Source: UBA1756 sp045627805
GTDB lineage: Bacteria > Bacteroidota > Bacteroidia > Bacteroidales > WCHB1-69
Reading direction: 5' to 3'
DNA: 17,533 nucleotides
NCBI GenBank assembly: GCA_045627805.1
Contig: JAZQOJ010000193.1
Span: 1 to 17,533, forward strand
Numbering within the stretch: the stretch's first letter is position 1; each line of letters opens with the position of its first letter. Position numbers and translations under genes: made by a program. The notes beneath the pieces are model-generated. The model made no database searches, had not been told where the DNA came from, and saw only the letters and a list, made by a program, of their open reading frames with translations. Below are positions 17,301 through 17,533 of this stretch, in pieces.

Positions 17301-17321
17301 CGGACCCCGCCGCGGGGTCCG
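17301..17321. other. GC-rich hairpin between secA and the right-edge gene
   Basis: CGGACCCC (17301-17308) pairs perfectly with GGGGTCCG (17314-17321) around GCCGC. There is no T-run after it on the + strand, so it is a poor intrinsic terminator. It may be a leader structure or a terminator helped by other factors. Its base composition is unlike other spacers in the window. Confidence 0.6.
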
Positions 17322-17341
17322 ACCGAACCAAGGAGAAGATC

Positions 17342-17533
17342 ATGAACAACATCAAGAAAATCGCCGTTCTTTCGCTTGCGCTCTTCACGTCCGTTGCGCT
17401 GTGCGCGTTCCCGGGGCCGCACTACGGCGGCTATCACCACCATCATCACCACGGTGGCACGGGCTTCGCGATCGGTGCCGGCATCCTCGGTGCGGGCCTG
17501 CTTGCCTCGACGATCTACAACTCGACGCGTCCG
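17342..17533 (+). CDS. Small His-rich secreted protein, 3' end cut by the window edge
   Basis: 64 codons are visible and the frame is open at the edge. The N-terminus MNNIKKIAVLSLALFTSVAL is a typical signal peptide with cleavage likely after ALCA (residue 22). It is followed by FPGPHYGG, a run of six histidines (32-37), and a glycine-rich hydrophobic segment (GTGFAIGAGILGAGLLAS) that could be a membrane or glycine-zipper segment. AAGGAG at 17330-17335, six nt before the ATG, is a classic Shine-Dalgarno. Of the 64 codons, 51 end in G or C. Neither trait fits the other genes here. I do not recognise the family. The His run might bind metal, but that is a guess. Confidence 0.65.
   Translation, partial: MNNIKKIAVLSLALFTSVALCAFPGPHYGGYHHHHHHGGTGFAIGAGILGAGLLASTIYNSTRP

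Overview
The window looks like a Bacteroidota (probably Bacteroidales) chromosome segment. Several genes are preceded by the Bacteroides-type promoter element TAnnTTTG. Start codons lack Shine-Dalgarno sequences and instead follow A/T-rich leaders. SecA is the long Bacteroidota form with a SEC-C zinc tail. Short low-complexity repeat arrays separate gene groups. No phage, transposon, CRISPR array or defence genes are visible. Almost everything is housekeeping metabolism, envelope biogenesis and protein export.

Layout. (1) 1-4502, + strand: a methionine/one-carbon cluster of metF, a stand-alone methionine-synthase reactivation-domain protein, and a short cobalamin-dependent metH that lacks that domain. 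MetF makes 5-methyl-THF, MetH uses it to methylate homocysteine, and the separate protein probably rescues oxidised MetH. Related CGGTTAA repeats lie at both ends of the cluster, in opposite orientations. (2) 4524-5877, +: an aminopeptidase P-type metallopeptidase with its own promoter. (3) 5886-8355, -: a compact operon-like run of a membrane-anchored GT2 glycosyltransferase, panB and an RluA-type pseudouridine synthase. (4) 8542-10090: a secreted beta-barrel protein (-) and a choline/aminoglycoside-kinase-fold protein (+), divergent from a shared promoter region. (5) 10357-13318, -: SRP RNA, a YciO/Sua5-family protein, a Wzx/MATE-type flippase and an EamA transporter, tightly packed. (6) 13424-17275, +: secA, with an unusual extra block of about 170-180 residues in the preprotein-binding region. 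(7) 17276-17533: a short tail carrying the start of a small His-rich secreted protein. It has a textbook Shine-Dalgarno and strongly G/C-ending codons, unlike the rest, and may be a chimeric contig end or foreign DNA.

The SRP RNA and SecA, both parts of protein targeting and export, are divergent neighbours separated by about 170 bp that hold a promoter signal for each.

I did not find a clearly new multi-gene system. The items most worth a second look are the SecA insertion, the right-edge compositional break, the palindrome at the predicted metF transcription start, and the 7-bp and 16/18-bp repeat arrays that touch start and stop codons.
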